Assembly (NCBI GenBank): GCA_004213565.1
Contig: SHBB01000004.1
Coordinates: 1-47,436 of the forward strand
Direction: 5' to 3'
DNA from: Sandaracinaceae bacterium
Lineage (GTDB): Bacteria; Myxococcota_A; Polyangia; Polyangiales; Sandaracinaceae
DNA: 47,436 nt
Part shown: positions 1 through 7,786 of the stretch, one piece after another
How positions within the stretch are numbered: the stretch's first letter is position 1
Layout of the letters: every line of letters starts with the position of its first letter
The notes under the pieces: model-generated
What the model saw: only the letters and a program-made list of their open reading frames with translations
Told to the model about the DNA's origin: nothing
Database searches by the model: none
Program-made: the position numbers and the translations under genes

Positions 1-1
1 G

Positions 2-565
2 GGGAGCGCGGGCCACGGAGGGCTCGGCGAGCGCGCCGGGCGGCTGGAGGGCGCGGTCGGATCGGGGGCGGCGGACTTCGCCATCGCGGAGGGCGCGCGC
101 CGCCTCGCGAAGGCCGCGGACGTCGCGCGCGCCACGATCCCACCGCCGCCCCAGACGTCGGCCGTGACGAGCCGCGACGCGGGCTCGCAGACCCTGGCGT
201 GGCGCGTGGTGGCGCTGGACGACGAGGCCTCGACGCGACGCCTGCTCCAGATCGCGCTGAAGCACGCGGGCTGCGACGCGCACGTCTTCGCCGATCCGGC
301 CGAGGCGATGCGCTCCGTCTCCGAGCGCCCCCCGGACCTCGTGATCGTCGACGCGATGATGCCCGACGTCGACGGGCTGACGTTCTACCGCGGCGTGCGC
401 GCTCGCGGGGAACGCACCCCCGTGGTCATCCTCTCGGCCGCGAGCCACGAAGAGCTGGGCTGGGAGCTGCCGGACGACCCGCGCCTGACGTGGATGCGCA
501 AGCCGTTCAGACCGGGCGCGCTGCTCGAGGACCTGCGCGCCTTCGTCGCAGCCACCACAGCGTGA
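2..565 (+). CDS. Hpt-REC phosphorelay protein (5' end outside window)
   Basis: Phosphorelay signalling protein whose reading frame is open to the left edge, so the true start lies outside. The first visible residues, GSAGHGGLGERAGRLEGA, match the segment just after the phospho-accepting His of an Hpt domain; that His itself would be just beyond the edge. After a short Pro linker (PPPPQ, about residue 50) comes a full receiver domain. It shows the acidic pair (LDDE), the phospho-acceptor Asp in VIVDAMMPDVDG, the conserved Ser in ILSAAS and the conserved Lys in MRKPF. There is no DNA-binding output domain, so it probably ends a larger hybrid kinase or works as a phosphotransfer shuttle. A GTG at 164 could start a lone receiver, but the Hpt-like upstream frame argues against that. 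Its last 59 bp overlap the convergent protease gene. Confidence 0.8.
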   Translation, partial: GSAGHGGLGERAGRLEGAVGSGAADFAIAEGARRLAKAADVARATIPPPPQTSAVTSRDAGSQTLAWRVVALDDEASTRRLLQIALKHAGCDAHVFADPAEAMRSVSERPPDLVIVDAMMPDVDGLTFYRGVRARGERTPVVILSAASHEELGWELPDDPRLTWMRKPFRPGALLEDLRAFVAATTA

Positions 566-1310
566 GCGCGAGCCAGCCCGCCGTCGCGGGAGCCGAAGGG
601 CGTCCCCGCATCGTCGCGGCGCAGCCCGTGAGCGGCGGCGAGCGCACGTAGGGCGCGCCCGGGCTCGCGAGGCCCGCCGGGTACGTGAAGCAGAGACCGG
701 CCGCGTCGTCCTCGCTCAGCGATCGCTTCTCCAGATCACCGGGATCGCTCTGCCCGTACATCGTCGCCTCCGGGTCGGAGACGTGACCCAGCCCCAGTAG
801 GTGGCCGAGCTCGTGCGTGAGCGTGTTCTCCGCGTCCGTCAGCGCCCCCGCGTCGTCGACCGTCCAGGTGTGGCTGACGCCATTCAGGTCGATGTCGGCG
901 TCGAGGATCTGCCCGGTCGAGCGGCGGAAGACCAGCGTCGTCAGCGCGAGCGTGGCGGGCGAGATGTCGTCGGGCCAGGAGCGCTCCCGCCAGATGATGC
1001 GGTTCTCTCCGTCGTAGCCCTCGGCGCCGATCAGGTTCGTCGCGAACCCGGTGGGGTATCCGTCGTCGACCATGCGGAAGTCGCTGCAGACGTCGCCGGC
1101 GCGGTTCCAGGTCGCGACCGAGCGCGCGACGGCGCCGCCGACCGCCTCGGGACCGAGATCGTCGCAGCTGTCATACGCGGTCCGCAGGTGCACGACGCGC
1201 GCATCCCAGAAGAGCGGGCGCTCCGGCTCGCCGATCACGGTCGAGCGCTCGAACGCGCGCGCCCCGGACGCGGTGAGCCACACGATCGAGATCACGACGA
1301 GAGCGCGCAT
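507..1310 (-). CDS. Secreted matrixin-like zinc metalloprotease with MYXO-CTERM-like tail
   Basis: Predicted secreted zinc endopeptidase of 267 residues. Starting at the ATG at 1310 gives a clean signal peptide (MRALVVISIVWLTASGARA). The zinc site HELGHLLGLGH lies at residues 166-176, with a Met-turn candidate (ATMYGQ) about 8 residues later, as in matrixin/metzincin proteases. The C-terminus has Cys230, a short hydrophobic helix (about 243-254) and RRRR. This is the layout of the MYXO-CTERM sorting signal, which implies processing or surface anchoring in Myxococcota. An in-frame upstream start at 1373 would add 21 non-signal-like residues. A TATCAT box 8 nt before the ATG supports the chosen start. 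The gene overlaps the receiver gene by 59 bp. Confidence 0.8.
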   Translation of the reverse strand: MRALVVISIVWLTASGARAFERSTVIGEPERPLFWDARVVHLRTAYDSCDDLGPEAVGGAVARSVATWNRAGDVCSDFRMVDDGYPTGFATNLIGAEGYDGENRIIWRERSWPDDISPATLALTTLVFRRSTGQILDADIDLNGVSHTWTVDDAGALTDAENTLTHELGHLLGLGHVSDPEATMYGQSDPGDLEKRSLSEDDAAGLCFTYPAGLASPGAPYVRSPPLTGCAATMRGRPSAPATAGWLALTLWWLRRRRAGPRAARPV

Positions 1311-1318
1311 CTGCCGGG

Positions 1319-1324
1319 ATGATA
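1319..1324 (-). promoter_or_regulatory. TANNNT -10-like box (TATCAT) for metalloprotease
   Basis: On the minus strand TATCAT lies 8 nt before the ATG at 1310, with no Shine-Dalgarno sequence between. This is the layout expected for a leaderless or near-leaderless transcript. Confidence 0.4.
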
Positions 1325-1467
1325 GCGCGGAAGCCCCACGAGGCCGGAGACGCATCGTCGCGTCGACGCCCACAACTCTGATTGCGCACCCCCGCGACGC
1401 CGCTGGGACACGTCAACTCCGCTACCGGTGGTACACATGGCCCGCGGCGGCGCCCCCCGAGGTGTCG

Positions 1468-1482
1468 TCGAGCGAAGCTCGA
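1468..1482. promoter_or_regulatory. Perfect inverted repeat with GAA loop in divergent region
   Basis: TCGAGC, GAA, GCTCGA form a 6-bp inverted repeat that includes the unusually stable GCGAAGC mini-hairpin. It lies between the divergent protease and hexaheme genes, so it may be an operator or a structured leader. A second small inverted repeat (TACC, GGT, GGTA) is at 1423-1433. No cognate regulator is evident. Confidence 0.25.
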
Positions 1483-1556
1483 TTCGACGGATGAATCGCG
1501 TGTGAGTCGTTCTTCCGGAGGGCGATCACTCTTATGGACGCGAGGACGAGAGGTGA

Positions 1557-1562
1557 TAGTCT
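1557..1562 (+). promoter_or_regulatory. TANNNT -10-like box (TAGTCT) for hexaheme lipoprotein
   Basis: TAGTCT ends 7 nt before the ATG at 1570, and no ribosome binding site is visible. It is one of a recurring set in this window and favours 1570 over the in-frame ATG codons at 1534 or 1651. Confidence 0.4.
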
Positions 1563-1569
1563 CCGCCCG

Positions 1570-3534
1570 ATGGTCCGCGCGCGGATCGGGGCTTCCCCCG
1601 CGAACCCAACCCCGACGCACGGGGAGACGCGAGAGACGTCGGGATGGGCCATGCTCATGTCCCCGGTCTGTCGCTGGGTGGACGAGCACATCGCGCCCCT
1701 CTTCTCGGCGTCGTCCCTGAAGGACGGCGCGGCGGTCGCGTGGATCGCCCTCGCGCTCGGTGGCTGCGGGGACGCACACCGCGTCGAGGTGGAGGGCACC
1801 GTGCGTGACGGACGGACGGGTGCGCCAGTCGCGCACGCGACCGTGTCCACCGATGACGGACGCCACGCGGAGACAGATGAGGAGGGCGTCTTCGTCCTCG
1901 AGCTCGACGAGGGTGAAGCCACCCTCACCGCGGAGGCCCCCGGTCGATGCCCCCGAACCGAGCGGGTCGACGTGCGACCGGGGATGGCGCCGCTGCGCCT
2001 CGTCGTGTTCGACGCGCTCGAGGTCGACGCGCCCTCGCACGTCGGGTTCGACGAGTCGATCACGCTCGAGGCACGCGCGCGATGTGACGCGGGCGCGATC
2101 ACCTGGACGCAGATCGGTGGGCCCAGGCTCGGGGATCGCATGCGAGCCGAAGACGGGCGGCTCCACGTCCGGACGCACGCGCGGCGATCGCTTCGAGACG
2201 GCAGCGACGACACGCGGGCGGACTACCGCTTCGAGGCGCGCGCCGCGCTCCGGCCCACGAGGAGCCCGGGGGCGCGACGCGGCGTGACTCGCGTGGCCGC
2301 GCGCCGGGTCCGCGTGACCGCGAGCTCCGCGCGCGCGGACGGCGGCCGTGGACGGACCGATCCTCGCGTCGAATACGAGCGCTTCACCGCCTCATCGATC
2401 GAGCCCTTCGCGGACCCGTCAACCTACCTTCCCCAAGCCCGAGCGGCATATGCGGCCGACGCGTCGACGCCTCTCGGATCACCCACAGACCCGAGCCTCG
2501 TCGTAGACGATCGCTGTTCGAGTTGTCACGCGGTGACACCTTCTCTCCTGCTGGAGGAGTGGCTCGGCGCGCCGATGAGTCGAACTATGGTCGAGCGCGA
2601 CGATCGCGATCCGGCGCAGCGCGCCGAGTGCGCTGGATGCCATGTGCCCGGAGTCAGCAGCTCCGAGCCGAGGGCCTCTCGGACCTCGGAGACCTTGCGT
2701 TGCGACACGTGTCACGGCCTCGATCACACCGCTCCCGAAACGCAGCGAGGGTTCCAGCAACACGGCCTCGACGCACATCCCCTCCCTCTCTACGATACGA
2801 CAGTTCTGATTGCAGACATTCCGACACGTCACCTGGGGAGCGGCGCGGTCTGCGCGAGCTGCCATCGGAGCGGCGTGGCGAACGCCGAGGCCTCCGACAG
2901 GGCTCCTCACGCGCCGCAGAGCGATTTTCTGGTCGGTCGCGGAGCGCGCGGCATAGCTCCACTCGATGACGGCGCGCACCGACACATCGCGGACAGCTGC
3001 GCGCGTTGTCACATGACTCGCCCCGACGCGGCCGATGCCTCCTACGGTCGGACGGGTGGACACTCGTTCGCGGTCCGCGCGCCGGGTTCGGCGTCCATCT
3101 CCATGGCGGCGTGCGCTCCCTGTCACGGAGACGAGGCGCCCGAGCGAATCGGCGCGCGTGACTGGAACGGCGACGGCGAGGAGGGCACCGTCCTCGAGGA
3201 GCACGACGCGGCGATCGCCCGGCTGGAGCGTCAATTCAGCTCGCGAGTATCTGCGGAGACCATTCGCGATCTCTGCGGACGCGTCGCCGTGGGTATCTCC
3301 GAGCGAGATGCGCGGCTGCACCTCGTGGACGCCGAGGGCGCGCTGCTCGGCGACTGCGACGATGATGGCGACTTCGTCGGCGAGACGGCGGTCACGGTCG
3401 ACGCGCTCCCGGGCTGGCTCCGAGACGTCGCGTGGGACCTCTCGCTCTTGCGCGCCGACGGATCGCGCGGCCTGCACAACCCCCGCTACACTTTCCGCGT
3501 CCTCCGCGCGGCGCGGGCTCGCCTGACCGAATAG
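1570..3534 (+). CDS. Hexaheme c-type cytochrome lipoprotein with carboxypeptidase-regulatory-like domain
   Basis: Predicted exported multiheme electron-transfer or heme-sensing protein (654 residues from 1570). Six CxxCH heme sites are visible at about residues 316 (CSSCH), 354 (CAGCH), 378 (CDTCH), 428 (CASCH), 477 (CARCH) and 515 (CAPCH). The N-terminal part has a lipobox (LALGGC, Cys66) followed by a carboxypeptidase-regulatory-like beta domain (about 70-145; VEGTVRDGRTGAPVAHATV). A poorly conserved linker leads to the heme region. The C-terminal 120 residues lack Cys heme sites and look like a separate beta domain. The start is uncertain: 1570 has a -10-like box in front, but it leaves a long stretch before the lipobox, and ATG 1651 would give a more ordinary lipoprotein signal. 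No cytochrome maturation genes are nearby. It resembles cytochrome c554/NapC-type CxxCH repeat proteins in myxobacteria; the partner is unknown. Confidence 0.75.
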   Translation: MVRARIGASPANPTPTHGETRETSGWAMLMSPVCRWVDEHIAPLFSASSLKDGAAVAWIALALGGCGDAHRVEVEGTVRDGRTGAPVAHATVSTDDGRHAETDEEGVFVLELDEGEATLTAEAPGRCPRTERVDVRPGMAPLRLVVFDALEVDAPSHVGFDESITLEARARCDAGAITWTQIGGPRLGDRMRAEDGRLHVRTHARRSLRDGSDDTRADYRFEARAALRPTRSPGARRGVTRVAARRVRVTASSARADGGRGRTDPRVEYERFTASSIEPFADPSTYLPQARAAYAADASTPLGSPTDPSLVVDDRCSSCHAVTPSLLLEEWLGAPMSRTMVERDDRDPAQRAECAGCHVPGVSSSEPRASRTSETLRCDTCHGLDHTAPETQRGFQQHGLDAHPLPLYDTTVLIADIPTRHLGSGAVCASCHRSGVANAEASDRAPHAPQSDFLVGRGARGIAPLDDGAHRHIADSCARCHMTRPDAADASYGRTGGHSFAVRAPGSASISMAACAPCHGDEAPERIGARDWNGDGEEGTVLEEHDAAIARLERQFSSRVSAETIRDLCGRVAVGISERDARLHLVDAEGALLGDCDDDGDFVGETAVTVDALPGWLRDVAWDLSLLRADGSRGLHNPRYTFRVLRAARARLTE

Positions 3535-3561
3535 CGGGGAACACGCGCCCCGCGCGCGACG

Positions 3562-3567
3562 TATGCT
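3562..3567 (+). promoter_or_regulatory. TANNNT -10-like box (TATGCT) for DUF3634-like gene
   Basis: TATGCT ends 7 nt before the ATG at 3575. The alternative ATG at 3563 lies inside this box, which argues that the real start is 3575. Confidence 0.4.
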
Positions 3568-3574
3568 CGTGGCG

Positions 3575-3997
3575 ATGCCGGTGATCTGGATCCTCGTCGG
3601 CGGCCTGGTCGCCGCGCTCGTGCTGGTCGCGCTCTCGCGCGCCAACGAGATCTTCTGCGTGTCGATACGCAACGGCCGAAGCCTGGTCGTGCGCGGCCAC
3701 GTTCCCCCGTCGGTGATGCGAGAGATCGCGGAGATCGCGCGCCGCGCCAAGCTGCAGCGAGCGACCGTCAAAGCCGTCAAGCAGGGCGGTCGTCCGCGCC
3801 TCGTCACCTCCGGCGTCGACGAGGGGACGACCCAGCGCCTCCGCAACGCGGTGGGCGCGCAGGGCTTCGGCCACCTCAAGGCGAGCCAACAGGTCGCGGG
3901 CGCCGGGAGCGGTGTCGGCCGAAGCGGTGTGGGCCGAAACCTGGGTCACTGGCTGGGCATCGCCTGGCTCGCCTGGCTGCTCGGCGGCCGCGACTGA
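3575..3997 (+). CDS. DUF3634-like single-pass membrane protein
   Basis: Protein of 140 residues with one N-terminal membrane helix (PVIWILVGGLVAALVLVAL). A short conserved-looking domain follows (ANEIFCVSIRNGRSLVVRGH, then PPSVMREIAEIARRAKLQRATV). The pattern of a helix plus a compact domain with FxVxxxNGxxxxVRG matches my memory of DUF3634; the biochemical role of that family is not known. A glycine-rich tail and a second hydrophobic patch (LGHWLGIAWLAWLLGG) end the protein, so it may touch the membrane twice. Its last 52 bp overlap the convergent Cys-repeat gene. Start 3575 was chosen over 3563 because of the upstream TATGCT box. Confidence 0.6.
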   Translation: MPVIWILVGGLVAALVLVALSRANEIFCVSIRNGRSLVVRGHVPPSVMREIAEIARRAKLQRATVKAVKQGGRPRLVTSGVDEGTTQRLRNAVGAQGFGHLKASQQVAGAGSGVGRSGVGRNLGHWLGIAWLAWLLGGRD

Positions 3998-4419
3998 CCG
4001 AGCGCGCCGCAGTCGTGGCGGCAGAACGCCTGGAGGCTCGGATCGCGGACAGAGTCGCAGCGCCCCTCACAGAGCGCCACGAAGTCCGGATCGTGGGCGA
4101 GCTGACATTGCCCGAGGCAGAGCGCGCGCAGGTCGCCGTGCTGCACCGCGCCGCAGTCCCCTCCGCACATCGCGCGCGTGTCCGGGTCGCGAACCCGCTC
4201 ACAACGTCCACGGCAGAAGGCGCGCAGATCGGGGTCGCGCACCGCGCCGCAGTCGTGCCGACACAGCGCGCGCTGATCCGCGCTCGACGCCTCCCGCACG
4301 TGCGCCACCGCCGCCACGAGCGTCAGCTCGTCCACCCACGCCGACGACGTCGTCGCGATCAGACCGCACCCGAGCACGGCCGCGAGCCGAAGCCACCGTT
4401 CCACGGCGGAGAGGTACAC
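3946..4419 (-). CDS. Secreted protein with six 16-residue Cys-x3-Cys repeats
   Basis: Not a family I recognise. The GTG-started 157-residue product has an N-terminal hydrophobic signal (WLRLAAVLGCGLIATTSSA); VLGC at residue 18 could also be a lipobox. The body is a strict tandem repeat: Cys pairs at 53/57, 69/73, 85/89, 101/105, 117/121 and 133/137, exactly 16 residues apart. The consensus is about DPDLRALCRGDCGAVR. Twelve evenly spaced Cys residues in an exported protein suggest a disulfide-stapled helical rod or a metal-binding array. It sits 30 bp downstream of the patatin gene on the same strand, so it is probably the last gene of that operon. The C-terminal 20 residues are Ser/Gln/Pro-rich, and the 3' end overlaps the convergent DUF3634-like gene. 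Confidence 0.7.
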   Translation of the reverse strand: MYLSAVERWLRLAAVLGCGLIATTSSAWVDELTLVAAVAHVREASSADQRALCRHDCGAVRDPDLRAFCRGRCERVRDPDTRAMCGGDCGAVQHGDLRALCLGQCQLAHDPDFVALCEGRCDSVRDPSLQAFCRHDCGALGQSRPPSSQASQAMPSQ

Positions 4420-4449
4420 CCCCCCTCAGAAGTGCCAGTCAGGCTCGCT

Positions 4450-5289
4450 TCAGGGCAGGATCGACTTCGCGCGGAGGTAGCCCTGGTCGACCATCGCGGC
4501 CATCTGGGCGGGATCGAACTCGAGCGGGTCGGGCGCGAGCGAGGACGCGGGGCGGAAGGCGGTCAGGTCGACGCCGCGCTCCTGCATGAGGGCGAGGGTG
4601 TCGTCGACCTGCTGGGTGGCCATCAGGAGGATGGCGCGGCGGAGGGTGTAGTTGAGCACGTCGGTGCCCGGCTCGTTCGGGAAGCGGCGCGTGATGGGGG
4701 GCCGGGCGCCCGGCGCGGCGAAGGCGGCGCACGCGTAGATCTTGGTGGCCCCCGCGTCGAGCGCGGCCTGCACGGGGAGCATCTGCATGATGCCGCCGTC
4801 GAGGTAGTCGTGCGCGCCGATCTGGATGGTCGGCATGAGCGCGGGCTGGCACGCCGAGGCGAGGACGAAGGTCTTGAGGCGCTCGAGCGAGTCGGCCTGC
4901 GTGCCGTACTCCACCGCGCCCGTCTGCATGTTGGTCGACGCGATGCGCAGCTGGACGCCGCGGTCGCGGATCTTCTGCAGGCGCCGCGGGGTGAAGTAGG
5001 TGTCGATGAGCTCGCGCAGCGGCTCGACGCTGTTGACGTAGCCGTGGAGGATCAGGCCCGCGTCGCCCACGAGCGATCGGTGGAGCACGTCGCGCGTCTG
5101 CACGTTCGTGTAGAGGTCGCTCAGGAGCCCCGCCTCACCGGTGGCCGCGAGCACGGCGGCGAGCGCGCCGGTCGAGGTCCCCGTGACCACGTCGGGGCGG
5201 ATGCCCTTGTCGACCACGAGCCAGCGCAGGACGCCCACGCTGAAGGCGCCGAGAGAGCCGCCGCCGCCGAGCACGAATCCGTTGGTCAT
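4450..5289 (-). CDS. Patatin-like phospholipase
   Basis: Predicted Ser-Asp dyad lipid acyl hydrolase (279 residues from the ATG at 5289). It starts directly with the oxyanion loop (VLGGGGSLGAFSVG). The nucleophile elbow is GTSTG (Ser39) and the catalytic Asp is in the D-G-G motif (LDGGI, Asp164). SACQPALMP matches the segment usually found before the catalytic Asp. There is no signal peptide, so it is probably cytoplasmic or exported by another route, as for some bacterial patatins. Its ATG shares one base with the TGA of the upstream lipoprotein gene (TGATG), which implies translational coupling. The substrate is not evident; phospholipid is the usual one. Confidence 0.88.
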   Translation of the reverse strand: MTNGFVLGGGGSLGAFSVGVLRWLVVDKGIRPDVVTGTSTGALAAVLAATGEAGLLSDLYTNVQTRDVLHRSLVGDAGLILHGYVNSVEPLRELIDTYFTPRRLQKIRDRGVQLRIASTNMQTGAVEYGTQADSLERLKTFVLASACQPALMPTIQIGAHDYLDGGIMQMLPVQAALDAGATKIYACAAFAAPGARPPITRRFPNEPGTDVLNYTLRRAILLMATQQVDDTLALMQERGVDLTAFRPASSLAPDPLEFDPAQMAAMVDQGYLRAKSILP

Positions 5290-5768
5290 CAGTGTCCTCC
5301 CTCGCTCAGCTCGCAGGACGCGCGGGCGAAAGCGCGGGTGACGCCGCGCGCGTCGCAGGTCTCCTCCGGCTGTCCGTCGCAGTCCCGGTCGGCCGGCGCG
5401 AAGTCGTCGTGCGCGCGGGTGAGCGCCGCGTCGAGCGATCCGTCGATGTCGGTGAAGAGGGCCGGGTGATCGGGCGCGGGGAGCGCGACCAGCGCGGCGC
5501 GGAGCGGCGTCATCGCGCACTCGCTCGTGGGCGGGCTCGCGTCACAAGCCGCCTGGTAGGTGGCCACGAGGTCCGCGAAGCTCGCCTTCTCCGCCGCCGA
5601 GGCCTCACGCAGCTCGGCCCGCGCCGGGACGACGACCAGCGAGGCGATCGAGTCGGTGTAGCTCGGATCGGGGTCCGGGAGCCCGGGCTCGGGGCAGCTC
5701 ACCGAGGGCCCGCCGCAGCCGAACGAGATCAGGGCGAGGAGCGCGAGGCGTGTCAGGGTCCGATGCAC
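5289..5768 (-). CDS. Small Cys-containing lipoprotein, function unknown
   Basis: GTG-started protein of 159 residues with a lipoprotein signal (LALLALISFGC, Cys about 18). Mature part: a short Pro/Asp linker (PEPGLPDPDPSY), then a helical domain with several Cys residues. DRDCDGQPEETCD near the end resembles a calcium-binding or EF-hand-like loop. No known family was recognised. A TAAGGC hexamer lies 6 nt before the GTG, a weaker version of the leaderless layout seen elsewhere. It is the first gene of a minus-strand operon with the patatin, which starts at its stop codon. An accessory or chaperone role for the patatin is only inferred from that coupling. Confidence 0.65.
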   Translation of the reverse strand: MHRTLTRLALLALISFGCGGPSVSCPEPGLPDPDPSYTDSIASLVVVPARAELREASAAEKASFADLVATYQAACDASPPTSECAMTPLRAALVALPAPDHPALFTDIDGSLDAALTRAHDDFAPADRDCDGQPEETCDARGVTRAFARASCELSEGGH

Positions 5769-5814
5769 GGGCTCGCCTTACCACGGATGCCGCGCTGCCA
5801 GAAGCGAAGGGCGC

Positions 5815-6951
5815 GTGCCATCCTCCGGACGCGTGATCCCGCCGCCCACCGACCTGACCCTCCCCCGCGCGGGCGTCCCGACGCTCCGGGCCGCGCTCTC
5901 GGCCGCGCTGAAGCGGCTGGCGCAGGATCTCGGGCGCCTCCCGCTCGCGTCCCTGTCGCCCGACGCGAGGGCCACGCTCACCCACGTGCTGCGCGCGACG
6001 AAGGCCGAGCTGGCGCGCGAGCCGGGGCGCGTCTTCGGGGTGCTCCGCCGACCGAACGTGGGCGCGGCGCTGCGGGTGCTCCGCGAACGCGCCGACGACG
6101 CGATCGCGAGGCAGCTCGCCGCGACCCTCGCGGTGGAGCTGGCCGCGGCCGGCGCCGAGCTCCCCGCGCTGCGCTTCGAGGGGCTACCGTCCGAGATCGT
6201 GTGTCTGGGCGCGAGGCGGGCGCTGCCGGGGGGCGACGCGACCCTCGCGCGGGGGGAATGGCGAGGCCGCGCGATCCTGGACCACCCGAGCCCCTTCACG
6301 GAGATCGAGGGCGGGATCGTGTTGGCCGAGGTCGACGACAACCCGCTGTCCATGCTCGAGGCGCACCCCGACAAGCTCGGGAACGCGATCGATCTCGGAG
6401 GCCGCGACGCGGAGGCGTGGGCGGACGCCCTGCGGGAGGCTCTGGGCCTGATCGCCGAGCACACGCCCGCGCTCCGCGAGACCATCGCGCTGCTCGTGCA
6501 CCAGATCGTCCCGGTGGGCTACGACGCCGAGCAGCACCTGAGCGCGAGCTATCGCGAGGCGCTCGGCACGCTCTACCTCACGCTGCACCCGAGCCCGCTG
6601 ACGATGGCCGAGGCGCTGATCCACGAGACCCAGCACAATGTGCTCAACGCGGTGTTCGAGCTGGACCCGCTGCTCGAGAACGCCTTCTCGCCGCTCTTCT
6701 CCTCGCCGGTTCGGCCCGATCCGCGCCCGCTCCACGGCGTCCTCCTCGCGGTGCACGCCTTCCTCCCCGTGGCGGAGCTCCACCGCCGGATGGCCGAGGC
6801 CGGGCACCCGCTCTCGAAGACGCCCGAGTTCGCCCGGCGCGTGGAGCGGGTGCGCGAGGGGAACCGGGAGGGCGCGGCGGTGCTGCTGGAGAACGCGGCG
6901 CCGACCGCGATCGGGCGCGCGCTGCTCGACGAGATCGCGCGCCTCGTGTGA
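5815..6951 (+). CDS. HExxH-type putative peptide hydroxylase (aKG-HExxH-like)
   Basis: Protein of 378 residues whose C-terminal half matches the 'HEXXH motif-containing putative peptide modification protein' family, also called aKG-HExxH-type peptide beta-hydroxylase. The metal motif is HETQH at residues 270-274. It is followed by the family pattern LNAVFELDPLLEN, RPDPRPLHGVL (about 300-310) and a helical region (VHAFLPVAELHRRM). Family members are thought to hydroxylate ribosomal peptides with Fe(II) and 2-oxoglutarate. No precursor peptide is apparent next to it. The GTG start at 5815 has a modest AAGG-like site upstream; GTG 5833 is an alternative. The next gene begins 10 bp after its stop, so it likely heads an operon with the SDR, the 86-residue protein and the ABC1 kinase. 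Confidence 0.72.
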   Translation: MPSSGRVIPPPTDLTLPRAGVPTLRAALSAALKRLAQDLGRLPLASLSPDARATLTHVLRATKAELAREPGRVFGVLRRPNVGAALRVLRERADDAIARQLAATLAVELAAAGAELPALRFEGLPSEIVCLGARRALPGGDATLARGEWRGRAILDHPSPFTEIEGGIVLAEVDDNPLSMLEAHPDKLGNAIDLGGRDAEAWADALREALGLIAEHTPALRETIALLVHQIVPVGYDAEQHLSASYREALGTLYLTLHPSPLTMAEALIHETQHNVLNAVFELDPLLENAFSPLFSSPVRPDPRPLHGVLLAVHAFLPVAELHRRMAEAGHPLSKTPEFARRVERVREGNREGAAVLLENAAPTAIGRALLDEIARLV

Positions 6952-6961
6952 CGCTCCCCGC

Positions 6962-7786
6962 ATGATCGTCCTCTGCACCGGGTGTCGCTCCGGCTTCGGC
7001 CTCCTCATCGCCGTCGCGGCCGCGCGCGCCGGCCACACCGTCTACGCCGGGCTCCGCGATCTCGAGACGCGCGAGGACCTCGACCGCGCCACGAAGGGGC
7101 TCGACGTGCGCCCCGTTCAGCTCGACGTGCTCGACCGCCTGCAGCACGAGGAGGTGGTCGACCGCATCCTCGGCGAGCACGGGCGGCTCGACGCGCTGAT
7201 CAACAACGCGGGCATCGCGCTCGGTGGCTTCCAGGAGCAGATCGAGGAGGACGAGCTGCGGCGCCTCTTCGACGTGAACGTCTTCAGCCCCTGGGCGCTC
7301 ACCAAGCGCTGCCTCCCGACCATGCGCGAGCAGCGCGCGGGGATCGTCATCAACGTCTCGTCGATGGCCGGCCGCCAGGCGATGCCGGGGCTCGGCGCGT
7401 ACGCGGGGAGCAAGTTCGCGCTCGAGGGCATGACCGAGGCGCTGCGCCACGAGCTGCGCCCGTTCGGCGTGCGCGTGGTGCTCGTGGAGCCCGGGCCGTA
7501 CAAGACCGACATCTTCGGACGCAACCGCCGAACCGCGCGCGAGAGCCACGAGGCGGGCGGGCCGTACGCGCGCATGCAGGCGCGCATGGAGAAGCTCGTG
7601 GAGAAGATGGAGGCCCGCATGGGCGACCCGCAGGAGGTCGCGGATCTCGTGGTCGAGCTGCTCCAGGATCCTTCACCGCGCCTCCGCTATCCCCTCGGCC
7701 CGGGGGTGCAGGCGCGCCTGTGGGCGCGACGCCTCCTGCCGTTCCAGGGCTACGAGAAGGTCATCGAGCGCGTGGTGGGGTTCTGA
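6962..7786 (+). CDS. Short-chain dehydrogenase/reductase (classical SDR)
   Basis: NAD(P)-dependent oxidoreductase of 274 residues. The cofactor loop is TGCRSGFG at the N-terminus and NNAG comes at about residue 81. The catalytic Ser is in INVSSMAG, with the Y-x3-K pair in YAGSK. The C-terminal region is longer than in minimal SDRs and has a Met/Glu-rich amphipathic helix (RMQARMEKLVEKMEARMG). A final basic, aromatic segment (LWARRLLPFQGYEKVIERVV) could contact membrane or substrate. It resembles SDRs acting on hydroxysteroid or fatty alcohol substrates, but specificity cannot be read from sequence. It starts 10 bp after the HExxH gene, and its TGA overlaps the ATG of the next gene by one base. 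Confidence 0.9.
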   Translation: MIVLCTGCRSGFGLLIAVAAARAGHTVYAGLRDLETREDLDRATKGLDVRPVQLDVLDRLQHEEVVDRILGEHGRLDALINNAGIALGGFQEQIEEDELRRLFDVNVFSPWALTKRCLPTMREQRAGIVINVSSMAGRQAMPGLGAYAGSKFALEGMTEALRHELRPFGVRVVLVEPGPYKTDIFGRNRRTARESHEAGGPYARMQARMEKLVEKMEARMGDPQEVADLVVELLQDPSPRLRYPLGPGVQARLWARRLLPFQGYEKVIERVVGF

